Below are positions 44,450 through 54,644 of a DNA stretch of 64,000 bases, one piece after another; position 1 is the stretch's first letter; each line of letters opens with the position of its first letter. The stretch is from NCBI RefSeq assembly GCF_002754195.1, contig NZ_PEEU01000001.1, positions 5,766,001-5,830,000 of the forward strand, read 5' to 3'. Below the pieces are notes generated by a model. It saw only the letters and a list, made by a program, of their open reading frames with translations, did not search any database and was not told the origin of the DNA. The stretch is from Flavobacterium sp. 9 (lineage in GTDB: Bacteria; Bacteroidota; Bacteroidia; Flavobacteriales; Flavobacteriaceae). The position numbers were made by a program, and so were the translations under genes.

Positions 44450-44902
44450 ATGGAACAAATAGACGATATTGATCTTCAGTTATTAAATATACTTCACGAT
44501 AATTCTAAATACACTGTAAAAGAGCTTGCTAGAATGGTAAATCTTTCAGCATCGCCTGTTTTTGAGCGGATTAAAAGATTAGAAAACAATGGTTATATTA
44601 AAAAATATATTGCCCTGCTTGATGCAGAAAAATTAAACAGAGGTTTCATTGTTTTTTGTAATATCAAACTTAAACAGCACGATCGTAATATCGGGAATCA
44701 GTTTGTTAGTGATATTATGAAAATAGAAGAAGTTGTGGAATGCTATAATATCTCAGGGGATTACGATTTTTTAATGAAAGTATCTGCCAAAGACATGAAG
44801 CATTATCAGGATTTTGTGTTTAATAAATTGGGATCAGTTGAAAGCATAGGGAGTACCCAAAGCACCTTTGTTATGTCGGAGATAAAAAATTTGTATGGAT
44901 AG
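44450..44902 (+). CDS. Lrp/AsnC-family transcriptional regulator
   Basis: A 150-residue regulator with an N-terminal HTH (LQLLNILHDNSKYTVKELAR, then VNLSASPVFERIKRLENNGY) and a C-terminal RAM ligand domain (FIVFCNIKLKQHD, VVECYNISGDYDFLMKVSAKD). Such proteins sense amino acids; with mesX, mesD and a transporter just upstream, methionine or a related amino acid is the likely effector. The palindrome at 41084 is a candidate site. Confidence 0.92.
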   Translation: MEQIDDIDLQLLNILHDNSKYTVKELARMVNLSASPVFERIKRLENNGYIKKYIALLDAEKLNRGFIVFCNIKLKQHDRNIGNQFVSDIMKIEEVVECYNISGDYDFLMKVSAKDMKHYQDFVFNKLGSVESIGSTQSTFVMSEIKNLYG

Positions 44903-44957
44903 TTTGTTTGTAATCGATTTTATTTAAATCTCAATAATTATTGTAATTACAAGAAGA

Positions 44958-45005
44958 TTACCCCTCGCTCTCCGAAGTGTTCTCATAAAAAGCTGCGCAA
45001 ATGTC
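44958..45005. repeat. Dispersed repeat fragment cut by the IS3 element
   Basis: CCCCTCGCTCTCCGAAGTGTT...AAAAGCTGCGCAAATGTC matches the repeat family at 33248, 36815 and 63788, then stops exactly at the left IS end at 45006; the second hairpin arm is missing. Confidence 0.7.
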
Positions 45006-45073
45006 TGGAGTTGCTACATTTACTGGGACATAAATTTTAAGACTGTTTAAATAAAAATAAATATCTTAGAATT

Positions 45074-45376
45074 ATGAAAAAACGAGTTTACAGTGCTGAG
45101 TTTAAATCATCAGCAGTACGATTAAGTTACGAGCGAGAAAACATCAAAGAATTAGCAGATGAACTAGGCGTCCAGGTAGAGCGTATTTATAAATGGAGGT
45201 CTTCTCAAAAAACATTTACTAATCTACAACCAATTATTTCTAAAAAGACAGAGATAGATTCTTTAGAAGTAAAACAATTACGAAAAGCCCTTAAAGAAAA
45301 AGAATTAGAGCTTGAGATATTAAAAAAGGCCGTTCACATCTTTTCCAAGAGCGATGGGAAATCTACCAATTTATAG
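45074..45376 (+). CDS. IS3-family transposase OrfA (HTH)
   Basis: A 100-residue protein with the IS3 OrfA HTH (FKSSAVRLSYERENIKELAD, then LGVQVERIYKWRS) and a leucine-zipper-like tail (KQLRKALKEKELELEILKKA). Near its end the heptamer A AAA AAG (45322-45328) is in the right phase for a programmed -1 frameshift into orfB, giving the full OrfAB transposase. The frame is intact. Confidence 0.92.
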   Translation: MKKRVYSAEFKSSAVRLSYERENIKELADELGVQVERIYKWRSSQKTFTNLQPIISKKTEIDSLEVKQLRKALKEKELELEILKKAVHIFSKSDGKSTNL

Positions 45377-45408
45377 TCAGCTATAAACATTTATATCCTA
45401 TTGAAAAG

Positions 45409-46239
45409 ATGTGCAGCGTTTTAAAAGTAAGCCGAAGTAGTTATTATAGATGGTTCAGTGGCGGTCCTTCTAATAGATTTATAGAAAATAGTCTATTTAC
45501 AGATTTAATAAAAGAAGTTTTTGATCTAAGCAGTCAAACTTACGGAAGTCCCAGAATAGCGGAACAGCTAAAAAGAAAAGGATATAAAATATCCAAAAGG
45601 AAAGTTGCTAAATTGATGCTTCTTAATGGCTGGAGAAGTAAACTTAAAAGACGCTTTAAAGTAACCACAGATTCTAATCATCGATATCCAGTGTGCAGTA
45701 ATCATCTCAATAGAAATTTTACACCAAAATCACTTAATGAGGTTTGGGTGTCTGATATAACCTATATAAGAACAGCTGCCGGCTGGTTATATCTTACTAC
45801 TATTATTGATTTATATGACAGGCAGGTTATAGGATGGTCGTTAAGCACACGAATGTATACCGATCAAACGATTATTCCAGCTTGGAAAATGGCAGTATCA
45901 AAAAGAGAAATAACAGAATCTTTACTTTTTCATTCAGATAGAGGAATACAATATGCTTCGATAGAATTCAGAAAATTGATTAATAAAAATACTTTAATCA
46001 CTCAAAGTATGAGTAGAAAAGCTAATTGTTGGGATAATGCTGTAGCTGAAAGTTTTTTCAAGACCCTTAAAGCAGAACTTATCTATCAGCATAAATTCAC
46101 AACCATTGAAGAAGCTAAATTAGCAGTCTTTGAATATATAGAAGTATGGTATAATAGAAAACGTCTGCATTCTTCTTTGGGATATAAAACACCTAAAGAA
46201 ATGGAACTAGAATTTTATAAAATAGAAAGTGTAGCATAG
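45409..46239 (+). CDS. IS3-family transposase OrfB (DDE catalytic part)
   Basis: 276 residues from the first ATG; in the -1 frame the reading is open from the slippery site at 45322, so the natural product is the OrfAB fusion. The DDE residues are Asp in VWVSDITYIRT, Asp in FHSDRGIQYAS and Glu in NAVAESFFKTLK. Residues YYRWFSGGPSNR and YGSPRIAEQL are the HTH_21 region. All catalytic residues are present, so the element may be active. Confidence 0.92.
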   Translation: MCSVLKVSRSSYYRWFSGGPSNRFIENSLFTDLIKEVFDLSSQTYGSPRIAEQLKRKGYKISKRKVAKLMLLNGWRSKLKRRFKVTTDSNHRYPVCSNHLNRNFTPKSLNEVWVSDITYIRTAAGWLYLTTIIDLYDRQVIGWSLSTRMYTDQTIIPAWKMAVSKREITESLLFHSDRGIQYASIEFRKLINKNTLITQSMSRKANCWDNAVAESFFKTLKAELIYQHKFTTIEEAKLAVFEYIEVWYNRKRLHSSLGYKTPKEMELEFYKIESVA

Positions 46240-46277
46240 GTCTTAGAAAATTTGTCCGACTTTTTGTTGCAAGTCCA

Positions 46278-47333
46278 ATGACTACCTGGTCATCTAATGA
46301 AGACTTCACTATATCTGATGAAGAAGTTGAATATTACAAGAAAAGAGTAAAAGGTGTTGGTTTAGTAATCACAGGATGTACCCACGTTACAGCAAATGGC
46401 ATTGGTTTTACCCACGAATTTGCAGGATATGACGATACCTTTCTTCCAAGTCTGAAGAAGTTGGCGGATGCTGCAAAAAGTGGTGGGGCACCGGCAATTT
46501 TACAGATGTTTCACGCAGGCAATAAAGCAATCCCCGGACTTATTCCAGATGGTGAAGTGGTAAGTTCAAGCACCGTTTCAAGTGGTCCTATAGTGCTTTT
46601 GGAAAATGAAAATTTCCCAAAAGAATTGAGTGAAAATGAAATTTTAGAAATTATCAAAGCATTTGGAGAGACCACCAAAAGAGCAATTGAAGCAGGTTTT
46701 GACGGTGTAGAAATTCACGGGGCACACGGATTTTTGCTTCAAAATTTTATATCACCTTTTTTCAATAATAGAAATGATAAATGGGGAGGTTCTCTGGAAA
46801 ACCGTTTGCGATTTAGCCTGGAAATTTTGAGAGAAGTAAAAAAAATAGTTTCAAAATATGCTGATCGTCCTTTTTTGATAGGGTACCGAATTTCACCTGA
46901 AGAATTTCCGCAACAAACATATGGACTTCCAGATACATTCGTTCTAATGGATAAATTGATTGAAGAAAAGATTGATTATTTACATTTTTCCTTGCTGGAT
47001 GCTGTCAATCAAAAACCAATTGATTCAGCCTTTTCTAAAGAACCTATATCAGTTGTACTAAACAATTATGTTAACAGCAGAGTTCCTGTTCTAGTTGCCG
47101 GAGGTGTTACAACACCAGCAATGGCTAATCAGGTTGTAGATTATGGTGTTTCTATGGTGGCAATCGGAAGAACTTTGATTGTTAATCCTGATTGGGTAGA
47201 ATTAACTCAAAATGGAGAAGAAGATAAAATCACTTCAATTCTTAAACTCGCAACAGTACAAGAGAAAAAGATCCCATTAAAATTAATGGCAATATTCGAA
47301 AAAATAGAAGGTTGGGTACAAGTAGAAGCTTAA
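46278..47333 (+). pseudogene. NADH:flavin oxidoreductase (Old Yellow Enzyme family), 5' end removed by IS3
   Basis: A 351-codon frame starting MTTWSSNEDF directly at the IS end. Family members read ...NRxVMAPMTTWSSN..., so the proline codon CCA that ends the IS and the ATG are internal and about 20-30 N-terminal residues are gone. The rest is intact: catalytic-site HGAHGFLLQNFISPFFN, NRDDxWGGSxENR-like NDKWGGSLENRLRF, RISPEE, and FMN phosphate site VAGGV...VAIGR. Loss of the first beta strand and part of the flavin site probably inactivates it, though translation from the fortuitous ATG is possible. Confidence 0.82.
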
Positions 47334-47360
47334 TGGAATTAATATCGAAAATAAAGATAT

Positions 47361-47397
47361 AAAAAATGGCGTCAATTGTCTTCAATTGACGCCATTT
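47361..47397 (+). terminator. Intrinsic terminator, GGCGTC stem
   Basis: AAATGGCGTCAATTG-TCTT-CAATTGACGCCATTT, 15 perfect pairs. Its partner at 61656 has GGCTCC/GGAGCC instead, so pairing is kept by compensatory changes. Confidence 0.88.
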
Positions 47398-47565
47398 GGC
47401 TGTATAGTGACCGCGACGGGACAAATTTCTATAAATTTTTTGGAAGATTTGAAGAAATTGGCTTACTACATTTAGTAGCTGTCTTTCATTGGCTTTATGA
47501 ATTTGGTTTAGATGTCCTGTTGGAGATTGACGAAAAATGTAGTATCAAAAAAACAAATCATTAAC
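47398..47565 (+). repeat. Post-terminator repeat element, copy at 47.4 kb
   Basis: Begins GGCTGTATAGTGACCGCGAC straight after the hairpin and runs through ATTGGCTTTATGAATTTGG to about 47540. It is similar to 61690-61870. A frame exists in both (GRFEEIG...WLYEF), but most differences change the amino acid, so it looks non-coding. Confidence 0.65.
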
Positions 47566-47834
47566 CACAATTGATATCCAATATTAATCCGAACGATCGT
47601 TGCAATACTCAACATCGCCATCAATTATTTTTTTTAAAAAGCGAGGCATCACATTAATTAAATGAAACCAAAAAAAGCAAACTGTCCATCTTTAAAATTT
47701 CATTTTTCAGAAGATCGGTTTTTTAACCCTCATTTTATCTGTCTGATCTTTTGCTTCTCTGCTTAAAAAACAATATAAAAAAGGCTAATGTGTTTATCAT
47801 GTTATCATGCACATCATAGCTTCTTTTTTTATAT

Positions 47835-48395
47835 TTATTTCGTTTGGGTTTTAGTACTATCTTCAGTTTGATGATCGTAACTAAAGCATCTTGACAATTT
47901 CCAAACACCATCTTTTAATAGCCAGACATGCGTAAATCGTGCTGTACTGCTAAAATTTTCTTTAGCGTTCGCCAAAGATTCATTTTTTTCTACTGATTTT
48001 TCATAAAATTGATGAATCCCCATTTGCATCGCACCGTACAAGACACCTTTATTATACAATGGATAAACTTCTGTAGTATTTGGAACTAAATATCTTCTAT
48101 ATTGACGCGTTCCAATAAAACCACACAAACCTTTTTGCATATTTTTTACAAACAAAGTCTTGTCAGAAGTTCCAGACCTGTCATGATAAAATTCCAAATC
48201 GTTGCTAAATAGATTTTCAAACTGTGAAATGTCGCAAGTATTAAAGCCAATATTAAAGAGCAGGCTGTCTTTTGACATAATGATTTTGTATAGTTCTGAG
48301 TTTTTTTTCTCTTGAGAAAATCCACATTGGAATTGGAAAAATAAGAACCCAATTAGAATTGTTTTTAAGAGGAAAACGGATGAATTGATTTTCAT
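47835..48395 (-). CDS. Exported NTF2-like (DUF4440) protein
   Basis: A 186-residue protein with an N-terminal export signal (LLKTILIGFLFFQFQCGFSQ), possibly a lipoprotein with the Cys in FQC. The domain from about residue 45 fits DUF4440/SnoaL: FNTCDISQFENLFSNDLEFY, FVKNMQKGLCG and the end strand ARFTHVWLLKDGVWKLSRCFSYDHQ. Such proteins are frequent in the Bacteroidota periplasm and bind small ligands; no enzyme activity can be assigned. It is monocistronic. Confidence 0.82.
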   Translation of the reverse strand: MKINSSVFLLKTILIGFLFFQFQCGFSQEKKNSELYKIIMSKDSLLFNIGFNTCDISQFENLFSNDLEFYHDRSGTSDKTLFVKNMQKGLCGFIGTRQYRRYLVPNTTEVYPLYNKGVLYGAMQMGIHQFYEKSVEKNESLANAKENFSSTARFTHVWLLKDGVWKLSRCFSYDHQTEDSTKTQTK

Positions 48396-48651
48396 TTTAT
48401 AATTGATTTGATTTGATTGATGATTTACAATATTACTATTAAAATTTTTAAAATTGTAAATATATTCAAACGAAATGTTAGAATCAAAGGTGCTTTTTTT
48501 TCCTCCCCAAATTTATAGACTCGCAATAGGCTATTACTTAAGAAAAAAGTACGGAAGATTGTAACTTTATTTTCATAATAGCTTTTCTTTAGAAATAATA
48601 TTTTGCACTAAAAACCTATTATTGTCCATGCAAAGTATGAAGCTAATAACT

Positions 48652-49426
48652 GGTTCTGTCGCATCTAAAGCTAAGTTTTATCTTTACCTTTTTTAAATTC
48701 TTAAACTCATAAATACAAAAGGCCATTGCTATCCGAAGTCTATTATACTGCAGGCAGTATATTTTAAACTTAGGTTTACATTAAGCTATCGGGATGTTGA
48801 AGAGATCATGAAAATGCGAGGAGTTCCTGTTGATCATGCTACTATTCAGCGCTGGGTTTATAAGTTTACACCTTTGCTTGAGTCAGAGATGAAGAAGAGA
48901 AAAGGCAGAGTGGGGGCGAGCTGGAGATTAGATGAGACCTATATCAAAGTAAAAGGTATTTGGTGTTATTTATATCGAGTGGTAGATAAATTAGGCAATA
49001 CAGTAGACTTTCTTTTGACCAGAAAAAGACAAAGAATGAGCGCTCAGTCTTTTCTAATTAAAGCAATTGATAATAATTGCCGGCCAAGAGTAATAAACAT
49101 TGATAAAAGCGGTTCTAATGCAGCAGCGATCAAAGTCTATAACAAACGTTCATTCTCAAAGATTAAAATCCGGCAGTGTAAATATCTCAACAATATTGTC
49201 GAACAGGACCATCGTTTTATCAAGTGGCGCATACAAAACGGATTAGGTTTTAAAAGTTTTGAATCGGCCCGACGAACATTGAGTGGAATTGAAGTTGTGC
49301 ATATGCCCAGAAAGAATCAGATGGTTAGACCAGGGATTACTACATTTAAATCATTCTGTAAATTGGCAGTTTAACTTTTAAATTACTTAAATTCTTATAT
49401 TTGATTCTGACAGATGCGACAGAACC
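48652..49426 (+). mobile_element. IS6-family element, copy 1 (decayed)
   Basis: A 775-bp element with 15-bp terminal inverted repeats GGTTCTGTCGCATCT (48652 and, inverted, ending 49426) and one transposase frame. It has the same orientation as copy 2 at 58611. No 8-bp target duplication is visible, which fits old age or recombination between copies. Confidence 0.88.
48709..49374 (+). pseudogene. IS6-family transposase, start codon lost
   Basis: The frame aligned with copy 2 begins at ATA 48709 where copy 2 has ATG; the first ATG in frame is 48808, which would drop the N-terminal HTH region (SYRDVEE). From there 188 residues are intact, with DDE residues in WRLDETYIKVKG, NIDKSGSN and IVEQDHRFIKWR. 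Probably non-functional unless ATA serves as a start. Confidence 0.75.
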
Positions 49427-49701
49427 TTAGTTTCTAATATTGTATAATGTAGGTGGTAATTATTAGAATGGTAAATCATAATAAAGTTTTAGATCTAAAT
49501 TCGGTATGCCTTGATTTTGCTAGTTTCCATTTTTCCACACGTAAGGACGTTTTTTTTGCCTATTTTTTTTTATATTTACATTATCACTAATTATTGCACA
49601 ATATAATTCGATTACTTATCGATTACAAAAGATTGTATTGTAAATAAAAGTTGTAGGTTTTTAGACTTTTTTTTGTGTTAATAAATGGAAAACAGATAGT
49701 T

Positions 49702-50151
49702 ATGTCCCTGATTAATCAAAATTCCCACAGATATATTTATATAGCAGATGACGATGAAGATGACAGAACACTTTTTACAGAAGCTATTCTTGAAGTTGAC
49801 CCTTTTGTAATTTTAAAAGAAGCTCAGGATGGAATCGAGCTGATGCATATTGTTGATACTTTATCTAATCCGCTGCCCGATATTATTTTTCTTGATATCA
49901 ATATGCCAAAAAAAGATGGTTTTGAGTGTCTGGAAGAAATACGAAAACAGGATGGCGCTATAAAGGATGTAAAAGTTATAATACTTTCCACTAGTAGTAA
50001 TCCCGAAGATATTGAAAAGGCATTGGAGCTTGGCGCAACCTTTTACGCTGTGAAACCCAGTAGATTTGAAACTCTGAAATTATTTCTGGAAGATGTATTA
50101 AAGACGAACTGGGAAGTATTAAAAAATAAAAAAAAATTTCGACTGATTTAA
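49702..50151 (+). CDS. Single-domain response regulator (REC)
   Basis: The start is placed at ATG 49702 (149 residues); an upstream non-ATG start adds nine poor residues. It is a CheY-like receiver with the acidic pocket IADDDEDD, phospho-acceptor Asp65 in FLDINMPKKDG, the switch Ser/Thr in ILSTSSNPED and the conserved Lys in YAVKPSRFE. There is no output domain, so it acts through protein contacts, as is common for Bacteroidota receivers that partner with hybrid histidine kinases or phytochromes. No kinase gene is near. Confidence 0.9.
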   Translation: MSLINQNSHRYIYIADDDEDDRTLFTEAILEVDPFVILKEAQDGIELMHIVDTLSNPLPDIIFLDINMPKKDGFECLEEIRKQDGAIKDVKVIILSTSSNPEDIEKALELGATFYAVKPSRFETLKLFLEDVLKTNWEVLKNKKKFRLI

Positions 50152-50486
50152 TAACAGGATATTTAATCCTTGTTTACCTGATAAATCCTTGCTTTTTAAA
50201 CCTCATGTCCCACAATTTGCCACAAAACTCTTTTAAGCACTTTCATGTAAGTTATTTTTTTAATGAAAGGTATAATTTTTTTTTTACACTGTCAAATTAT
50301 ATTATTTAATGATAAAGTAAAGAAAAAATTATATCAATATTTTTGTAGTAAACATACTTAAATCTACATTATCTACCTCTGAAATGTAAAATTATTAAGA
50401 AGAAAAATATAATATGTTTTGATGATTATGTAAGAGTCGATTAGCTTGGATGATTTAATTTTAGTTCAATTTTAAATTAAGAAGTT
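50152..50486. other. Intergenic stretch before ku, nothing clear
   Basis: AT-rich, no ORF of note and no strong terminator after the response regulator; a promoter for ku must lie here, but no clear TAnnTTTG box was found. Confidence 0.4.
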
Positions 50487-51257
50487 ATGAGAGCAATATG
50501 GACAGGGGCTATTAGTTTTGGGTTAATTAATATTCCAATTAAGTTATTTTCAGCAGTTCAGGAAAGCAATCTGGATATGGATATGCTTGATGAAAAAGAC
50601 CATGCTAATATTAAGTTTAAGCGTGTAAATGAAAATACAGGCAAAGAGGTCACTTTTGCAAATATTGTAAAAGGGTATAAACTCGATGATAAATATGTAA
50701 TTCTTGAAGATTCAGATTTTGAAGCGGCAGATGCTGAAAAAACCAAAACGATAGACATTGAAAGTTTTGCTTTCGAAAAAGAAATCGAAAGTATTTATTA
50801 TGAACAGCCTTATTATCTGGAACCTGACAAAGGCGCTATGAATGCTTATGCGTTGCTTCGCGATTCGCTTGCAGCTTCGGGAAAAGTTGGTGTTACCCGT
50901 TTTGTTTTGCGTAATAAAGAAAGTCTGGCAATCTTAAAACCGTATAAAAATGCCATTGTTCTAAACAGGATCAGGTTCGAACAGGAAATTAGAAATACAA
51001 CAGATTTAAAACTTCCTCCGGCTTCAAAAGTAAAAACAAAAGAACTGGATATGGCCAATAAATTAATCGAACAGCTAACAGAGAAATTTGATATCAGTAC
51101 TTTTAAAGATGAATATACAGCGAAGCTTTTGGAAATAATTAAAAAGAAAGCCAAAGGAAAAGCTACCAAACCAACTGAATTAAAAGTTGTTCACAAACAA
51201 AGTGATGATTTAATGAGTATGCTTAAGGCGAGCTTAGAAAGAAAAAAATCTTCTTAG
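50487..51257 (+). CDS. ku: Bacterial Ku, DNA end-binding protein of NHEJ
   Basis: A 256-residue protein of normal size for bacterial Ku. The opening [20 protein letters not shown] is the family signature; [25 protein letters not shown] and the [11 protein letters not shown] segment form the barrel that rings DNA ends. The C-terminal basic tail ([10 protein letters not shown]) is the part that recruits LigD. It faces the ligD gene, and the two stop codons overlap by 4 nt. Confidence 0.95.
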   Translation: MRAIWTGAISFGLINIPIKLFSAVQESNLDMDMLDEKDHANIKFKRVNENTGKEVTFANIVKGYKLDDKYVILEDSDFEAADAEKTKTIDIESFAFEKEIESIYYEQPYYLEPDKGAMNAYALLRDSLAASGKVGVTRFVLRNKESLAILKPYKNAIVLNRIRFEQEIRNTTDLKLPPASKVKTKELDMANKLIEQLTEKFDISTFKDEYTAKLLEIIKKKAKGKATKPTELKVVHKQSDDLMSMLKASLERKKSS

Positions 51258-53788
51258 TCTTTTTGTCTTTCTTCCAGTTTTTTAAGAATGTGTTTAATGT
51301 TGGTACCTTTTGACAAAACCGGCGCCCACAAATCTCCTTTTTTCTCAAATCTGGTCAATACATTTTTAATGGTAAATTGCGACGGATGCAATTTATCATT
51401 CACCTCATTCCATTCTAGAGGTGTCGAAACCGTCGCACCCGGTTTTGGACGAACAGAGTAAGGAGCGGCCAGAGTTTGCCCTCTGCGGTTTTGCAGATAA
51501 TCAATATAAATTTTATGATCTCTCTTTTTAATGCTGCGTTCGAGAGATGTCGTTTCCGGCAAACGCACTTGGATTTCTTTTGCCAATAATTCGGCAAGGA
51601 TTTTTATAGAATCATAATCATATTGTGCTCCAAGCGGTATATAAACATGTAATCCTGAGGCACCCGAAGTTTTGCACAAACAATCGGTTTCTAATTCATC
51701 CATGACTTCTTTTACGACCAATGCCGTTTTTACAACTTCCTTAAAATCGTCTTTGTCAGGATCAATATCAATCACCATCCAATCTGGATTTTCGATGTGC
51801 TGTACGGTAGAATACCATGGATTAATTTCGATACAGCCAAGATTTGCCATATACAATAGAGTTTCTTTATCATTGCAGATTAGATAATTTACATTTGCAT
51901 CAGTCGAATCAGAAAATATTTTTTTAGTTTTAAGCCATGAGGGGATTTTTTCAATATCAACATCTTTCTGATAAAAACTGGGAGAATTGATTCCGTTAGG
52001 AAACCGATTCATTGATTCCGGACGATTTTTAAGATAAGGCAATATCAAAGGAGCAACTTCATTATAATATTGCACAATATCACCTTTCGTAATTCCGTTT
52101 TTTGGGAAATATATTTTGTTTTGATTGGTTAGATGAAGTACGGTTTTTCCAACTTTCAGATCAAAATCATTTTCCGTTTTGTTCAGGGATTTAGTTTCCA
52201 TTTTTTCTTCTTTTAAAGTAGTATTCGTAACATCAGAAGTTAAAAAAACTTCTGCAGGTTTTTTATCAATTCTAAGGCCGAGATAAACCGGGTGTCTGAG
52301 GTTTTTATCCTGAGTCCATTCAGAAAATTTCACCTGACAAACCAGTTTGGGCTTCACCCATTGTATTTCATCTCTCAAATTAATTTTTTCGCCAAGCGGA
52401 GATTCAGTAATAAAAAGAGGTTCTAGTTTTGCATAAAGTTCTTTCAGTGTTGATTCAGAAAAACCAGTTCCGCACTTTCCAATATATTCCAGTCTTTTTC
52501 CATAATATTGGGCAAGCAGCAAAGCGCCAAAAAATTTGCGTGAATTTTTAGGTTTGGTAATCCCAATAATAATCGCTTCTTCCTGATTAGAAGTTTTAAT
52601 TTTTAGCCAGTCACTGCTTCTTTTATTTGGTAAATAAATACTGTTCGCTTTCTTGGCAATAATACCTTCTTCCTTATTTTTTTCGGCGATCTCAAATTGT
52701 TTTATACCTTTTTCGACAGTATGTTCCGAATAAAAAACATTCGTAAAATCATATTTATTAAAGAGTATTTTAAGTAATTCTTTTCTATCGAGCAAAGACA
52801 ATCCCGTGATCTGGTTTCCATCTAAATTCAAAAGATCAAAAACGTAATAGTTTAATTTTCCTAAGCCTGTTTTAAGATAATTTTGAAGCAATTGAAAGTT
52901 TGCTTTTCCCTTTTCATCTTCCACTACAATTTCGCCGTCTAAAACCGCAATATGATCGATTTTCTTCAACTCGTCAGCAATAGGTTTAAAAGGAATATCG
53001 AAGGAAATTTCATTCCGGCTGAATAATTCGACTTCATTTGGATTTATCACTGCAACGGCACGATAACCATCATATTTTTTTTCAAAAATCCATTCTGAAT
53101 CATCAAATGCTTCTGTTTTTGTATTCGCTAACATTGGTTTTATAAAGGAAGCCTTTAAGGAAAGTTTAGTCTTTTTTTTTAAAGGTGTTTTTTCTTTTTC
53201 TTCTGAAACTATTTTTTCTGATTTTTTTTGTAAATCTTCTAAAGGTCTTTGCGATAGTACAGATTTGTCTTTGGTCAGAATATCAATATGTGTGGCATAT
53301 TCATCATTTTTTTTAATTAATAGCCAGGCATTTTCCTGTTTGCCCGGCAATTTTACCAGACTAAAGACGCCTTTAAGTTTTTCTCCTTTCAGAATAAAAC
53401 TCAGATGTCCTTTTTTAAGATTGGCGATCAATGTTTTTTCAGGATTTTCAGATGATTCTTCCGGTTCATACGTGCCATTATCCCATACAATTACATTTCC
53501 TGCGCCATAATTTCCTTCCGGAATTGTGCCTTCAAAATCTTTGTAACTGTATGGATGATCTTCGACCATTACTGCAAGACGTTTAACAACAGGATTTGTT
53601 GAAGGCCCTTTTGGTATAGCCCAGCTTTTGAGTACGCCATCCATTTCAAGTCTAAAATCATAATGCAAATGAGATGCTGCATGTTTTTGCACCACAAAAA
53701 TCAATTCATGTGCAGATTTTCCAATTTTGCCTTTTGGCTCTTGAGTTTTCTTAAAATCTCTTTTCTGATTGTATTTAGATAGTGACAT
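51254..53788 (-). CDS. ligD: Multifunctional ATP-dependent DNA ligase D (PE-Lig-Pol)
   Basis: An 844-residue NHEJ enzyme. The order of parts is 3'-phosphoesterase (about residues 1-185, [19 protein letters not shown]), ligase (about 205-520, nucleotidyl Lys238 in [10 protein letters not shown], then [11 protein letters not shown]), and archaeo-eukaryotic primase-type polymerase (about 550-844, [24 protein letters not shown]). All three active regions look intact. It repairs double-strand breaks together with Ku, mostly in stationary or stressed cells. The next minus-strand gene upstream overlaps its start by 14 nt, so they share a transcript. Confidence 0.95.
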   Translation of the reverse strand: MSLSKYNQKRDFKKTQEPKGKIGKSAHELIFVVQKHAASHLHYDFRLEMDGVLKSWAIPKGPSTNPVVKRLAVMVEDHPYSYKDFEGTIPEGNYGAGNVIVWDNGTYEPEESSENPEKTLIANLKKGHLSFILKGEKLKGVFSLVKLPGKQENAWLLIKKNDEYATHIDILTKDKSVLSQRPLEDLQKKSEKIVSEEKEKTPLKKKTKLSLKASFIKPMLANTKTEAFDDSEWIFEKKYDGYRAVAVINPNEVELFSRNEISFDIPFKPIADELKKIDHIAVLDGEIVVEDEKGKANFQLLQNYLKTGLGKLNYYVFDLLNLDGNQITGLSLLDRKELLKILFNKYDFTNVFYSEHTVEKGIKQFEIAEKNKEEGIIAKKANSIYLPNKRSSDWLKIKTSNQEEAIIIGITKPKNSRKFFGALLLAQYYGKRLEYIGKCGTGFSESTLKELYAKLEPLFITESPLGEKINLRDEIQWVKPKLVCQVKFSEWTQDKNLRHPVYLGLRIDKKPAEVFLTSDVTNTTLKEEKMETKSLNKTENDFDLKVGKTVLHLTNQNKIYFPKNGITKGDIVQYYNEVAPLILPYLKNRPESMNRFPNGINSPSFYQKDVDIEKIPSWLKTKKIFSDSTDANVNYLICNDKETLLYMANLGCIEINPWYSTVQHIENPDWMVIDIDPDKDDFKEVVKTALVVKEVMDELETDCLCKTSGASGLHVYIPLGAQYDYDSIKILAELLAKEIQVRLPETTSLERSIKKRDHKIYIDYLQNRRGQTLAAPYSVRPKPGATVSTPLEWNEVNDKLHPSQFTIKNVLTRFEKKGDLWAPVLSKGTNIKHILKKLEERQKD

Positions 53789-54260
53789 ATGCTTTTGTAA
53801 GTATTAAAAAAGTTAATGAAAGCGAATAAAAGGCAGTCGCTGTAATGGCAAAAATTAAATGAGCAAAAAAGAGCTGCAAATAATAGCCTTTGAAATCAAT
53901 ATGAGGCTGATGATTGCTTATTTTAAAAATAAACATCCAGCCAATAATGCCAATTATTCCGCTGATAGCACCCAATAATAGAGCACTTAAAATTGAGATT
54001 GGCAAAATATCACGCACCCAAAGGAAATGATAAGCCAATACAAATAAATAACCAATCAAAAAATGAAGCAGCCATCCGATCGTTTTTTCTGGTTTGACAG
54101 ACGATTTCATTTTGAATTTGGAAAGCACAAACGAAAGCAAAACAGGCTCTTTGTAAAGTTCCTGAAATTGTTTTGACATAAAATAACTAAACCATGTCAT
54201 TGCCGCCGTTGCGATAATGGAAACTGTTAGAAGCTGTAAAAAAGTGTAAAAGTCCATCAT
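53775..54260 (-). CDS. Four-helix membrane protein upstream of ligD
   Basis: A 161-residue protein with about four membrane helices (LLTVSIIATAAMTWFSYFMS, LLHFLIGYLFVLAYHFLW, ILSALLLGAISGIIGIIGWM, LFFAHLIFAITATAFYSLSL). It is close in layout to small membrane proteins found beside stress genes in Flavobacterium; no activity is known. The overlap of 14 nt with ligD suggests coupling. The double ATG at the start leaves one residue uncertain. Confidence 0.75.
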   Translation of the reverse strand: MMDFYTFLQLLTVSIIATAAMTWFSYFMSKQFQELYKEPVLLSFVLSKFKMKSSVKPEKTIGWLLHFLIGYLFVLAYHFLWVRDILPISILSALLLGAISGIIGIIGWMFIFKISNHQPHIDFKGYYLQLFFAHLIFAITATAFYSLSLTFLILTKAYVTI

Positions 54261-54386
54261 TCAATATTTTATAGATTTGAATTAATAAAATAAAAGAAGA
54301 ATATACTTCCTGTGCCTTTTTTTTTTTAAAGATTCAGAAAGTATATTAATCTTAATTATTTTCTAGTTTGAATCTTTTCAGGATCA

Positions 54387-54644
54387 TCATTCTTGTTGAT
54401 TTTCAATTTGCGAATCAGACGAAGAATGAGATAATTTTTTATAACAGCCAACTGCCAATAGTGGCAATGCCCATTTTGCGATCCAGGAACCTACAGAGCG
54501 TTTTCCTGCAATTTTTAATGTAGCTCCTAACAATAAGGAGCCCGCAGCACAATACAATATTTTATTGGCCGATATTGGCGAGAGATTTTTTTCTGTAAAA
54601 TAACCTGGATTTTCTCGGGTTTGAGGATTGAAGATATTTTCCAT
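54387..54644 (-). CDS. Small membrane-associated protein, 85 residues
   Basis: The N-terminal 25 residues are polar (NPQTRENPGYFTEKNLSPI), followed by two hydrophobic segments (ILYCAAGSLLLGATLKIA and WIAKWALPLLAVGCY) and a polar tail. The family is small and unnamed. It is on the ligD strand but 126 nt upstream of the previous gene, and lies opposite the catalase gene across a divergent promoter region. Confidence 0.65.
   Translation of the reverse strand: MENIFNPQTRENPGYFTEKNLSPISANKILYCAAGSLLLGATLKIAGKRSVGSWIAKWALPLLAVGCYKKLSHSSSDSQIENQQE

Larger units (their letters stand above)
45006..46277 (+). mobile_element. IS3-family insertion sequence
   Basis: A 1272-bp element. The left end (TGGAGTTGCTACATTTACTG, 45006) and the inverted right end (TGGACTTGCAACAAAAAGTC, ending 46277) are imperfect terminal repeats that both continue to AAGAC near position 38. 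It holds orfA and orfB with a slippery A AAA AAG at 45322-45328. No clean target duplication is seen (ATGTC left, ATGAC right), and the right flank is the middle of an Old Yellow Enzyme gene while the left flank is a dispersed repeat, so a deletion accompanied or followed insertion. Confidence 0.9.

Noticed and set aside
47376..47564. ORF of 62 codons with GRFEEIG...WLYEF, also seen at 61678-61869
   Set aside because: The two copies differ mostly by amino-acid-changing substitutions and the 32.6-kb copy lacks the middle, so it is a non-coding repeat, not a conserved protein.
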